From NCBI GenBank assembly GCA_965203215.1, contig CBDBBY010000001.1:1364001-1428000 (forward strand): a DNA stretch of 64,000 bases, in the 5' to 3' direction. Positions within the stretch are counted from its first letter, which is position 1; each line of letters begins with the position of its first letter. Shown piece by piece: positions 63,288 through 64,000 of the stretch. Origin of the DNA: CBDBBY01 sp965203215. Lineage in GTDB: Bacteria; Pseudomonadota; Alphaproteobacteria; Rhodobacterales; Rhodobacteraceae. A model generated the notes under the pieces. It was not told the origin of the DNA and did not search any database. It worked only from the letters and a program-made list of their open reading frames with translations. Made by a program: the position numbers and the translations under genes.

Positions 63288-64000
63288 TGGCCAGACGGAA
63301 AACTTCTACAGTGCGCCGACGGCCACATCGGCGCGGCGGCAGATCCCGGCGCGGCTCGAGCAATTCAGTCTGGTACTTGGTGATCGGCGCCTGCGTCCTT
63401 GTGATTGGAGGCGCGTTAGGCGTCGCACAGATAATGCTTTCGGGAAGCGGCATCGATGAAAGAACGCTTTGCCGTTCGAGCGGCCCGGTCAACGTGACGT
63501 CGATCCTTCTCGACCTCACCGATCCACTCGGCAGAACCCAGCAGGATCGCCTTCGGACGATCATTGAAAATGAAATTGCCGCTTCGAATACGGATACGAT
63601 GATCGCTTTGGGAGTGGTCAGCGAATTCCCGAATAATTGGGGAGCGAAGTATGCCAAGTGCAAGCCTGAAACAGGCGCCGACGCCAATCCAATATACGAA
63701 AACCCGACGCAGATCGCGGACCGATACAATCGGGAGTTCCTGACGCCGATCAAGCAATTGATCGACGAAACCTTGACCAGCGCCGCCGAAAACAAGTCTC
63801 CGATCATGGAGGCGCTGCAATCTCTCATTGCCGAAACACCGGATTTTACGACGGCGCCCGGCCTGAAAAAAATCATCATTGTCTCCGACATGCTTCAGCA
63901 TAGCGATGAATTGAGTTTCTACAGCAGCCAGGGATGGGACTATTTCGTCTCCCGGAACGGCGAAAGGCGGCTCGCCCGCAGCATGTCGCACGTCAATGTC
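63287..64000 (+). CDS. Membrane-anchored protein with VWA-like start, partial at window end
   Basis: The frame is open from ATG 63287 to the window edge (238 codons) and continues outside. An Arg-rich N-terminus (RRRPHRRGGRSRRG) precedes one membrane helix (about 28-50), so the rest is extracytoplasmic. The segment TSILLDLTDPLGRTQQDRLR (about 71-90) resembles the first strand and metal-site loop of a von Willebrand A domain, with Asp76, Thr78 and Asp79. The later strand KKIIIVSDMLQHS also fits. The full VWA assignment is tentative until the C-terminus is seen. Confidence 0.7.
   Translation, partial: MARRKTSTVRRRPHRRGGRSRRGSSNSVWYLVIGACVLVIGGALGVAQIMLSGSGIDERTLCRSSGPVNVTSILLDLTDPLGRTQQDRLRTIIENEIAASNTDTMIALGVVSEFPNNWGAKYAKCKPETGADANPIYENPTQIADRYNREFLTPIKQLIDETLTSAAENKSPIMEALQSLIAETPDFTTAPGLKKIIIVSDMLQHSDELSFYSSQGWDYFVSRNGERRLARSMSHVNV

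Noticed and set aside
1..64000. CRISPR arrays, rRNA, integrases, prophage genes
   Set aside because: No regularly spaced repeats, rRNA segments, tyrosine or serine recombinases or phage structural genes were seen on either strand.

Overview
The window reads as chromosomal DNA of an alphaproteobacterium, probably a heterotroph living on organic acids and osmolytes. The evidence is the gene content: three-gene TRAP transporters, an ectoine-type ABC transporter, hydantoinase pairs, a Kdo-8-phosphate synthase and a Ugp-type ABC operon under a DeoR regulator. No rRNA or ribosomal protein gene is present to fix the lineage. Codon choice and base composition appear to change along the window. Positions 14,200-37,600 look like Rhodobacterales-type DNA (strong C/G third positions), while both ends use more GGA, AAT and TTG codons. 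This was judged by eye, not computed.

Layout. (1) 1-8,870: housekeeping genes, namely the end of PBP2 (mrdA) and rodA, a 2-hydroxyacid dehydrogenase, a uracil-DNA glycosylase, a permease, nhaA, kdsA with a phosphohexomutase, and tRNA-Gln(TTG). (2) 9,013-12,472: an IS630-family element split by a complete IS21-family element. Both insertions can be delimited to the base (TA duplication and a 5-bp duplication). (3) 12,789-28,764: a catabolic island with a decayed alcohol dehydrogenase, a GntR/FCD regulator, three Gfo/Idh/MocA oxidoreductases, a TRAP transporter, a dehydroshikimate dehydratase/HPPD-like fusion, a citrate-synthase-fold lyase, a protein of unknown family, a TIM-barrel isomerase, a CoA-acylating aldehyde dehydrogenase, a ThDP enzyme and a UspA protein. 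A 20-base sequence is shared exactly between two of its control regions, and a weaker copy lies in a third. (4) 28,785-37,595: an IS21 scar, then a seven-gene operon (DeoR regulator, Ugp-like ABC transporter, phosphodiesterase, Na/Pi transporter) with a divergent HAD phosphatase. This suggests organophosphate scavenging. (5) 38,067-44,752: a 345-bp MITE-like element in a truncated LysR gene, a dimethylglycine-dehydrogenase-type flavoprotein and an Ehu-type ABC transporter. (6) 45,173-52,017: hydantoinase A/B, a maleate isomerase/arylmalonate decarboxylase relative, a second 2-hydroxyacid dehydrogenase and an AbiEi-type antitoxin without a toxin. (7) 52,502-56,521: an IS110 remnant and a dctPQM C4-dicarboxylate transporter. 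(8) 57,193-59,426: a lipoprotein leader followed directly by a TbpB-like beta-barrel in another frame, a terminator and an IS256 scar. (9) 59,726-64,000 (window end): a tail-anchored kinase-fold protein with zinc-ribbon cysteines and altered catalytic residues, a four-helix membrane/coiled-coil protein, and a membrane-anchored protein with a VWA-like start that runs off the window.

The best candidates for undescribed biology are the catabolic island (3), which has a coherent gene set and a self-contained regulon but no recognisable substrate, and the kinase-like/membrane/VWA module at the right end (9). Transposon scars sit at or near most module boundaries, which fits a region assembled by repeated insertion and transfer.
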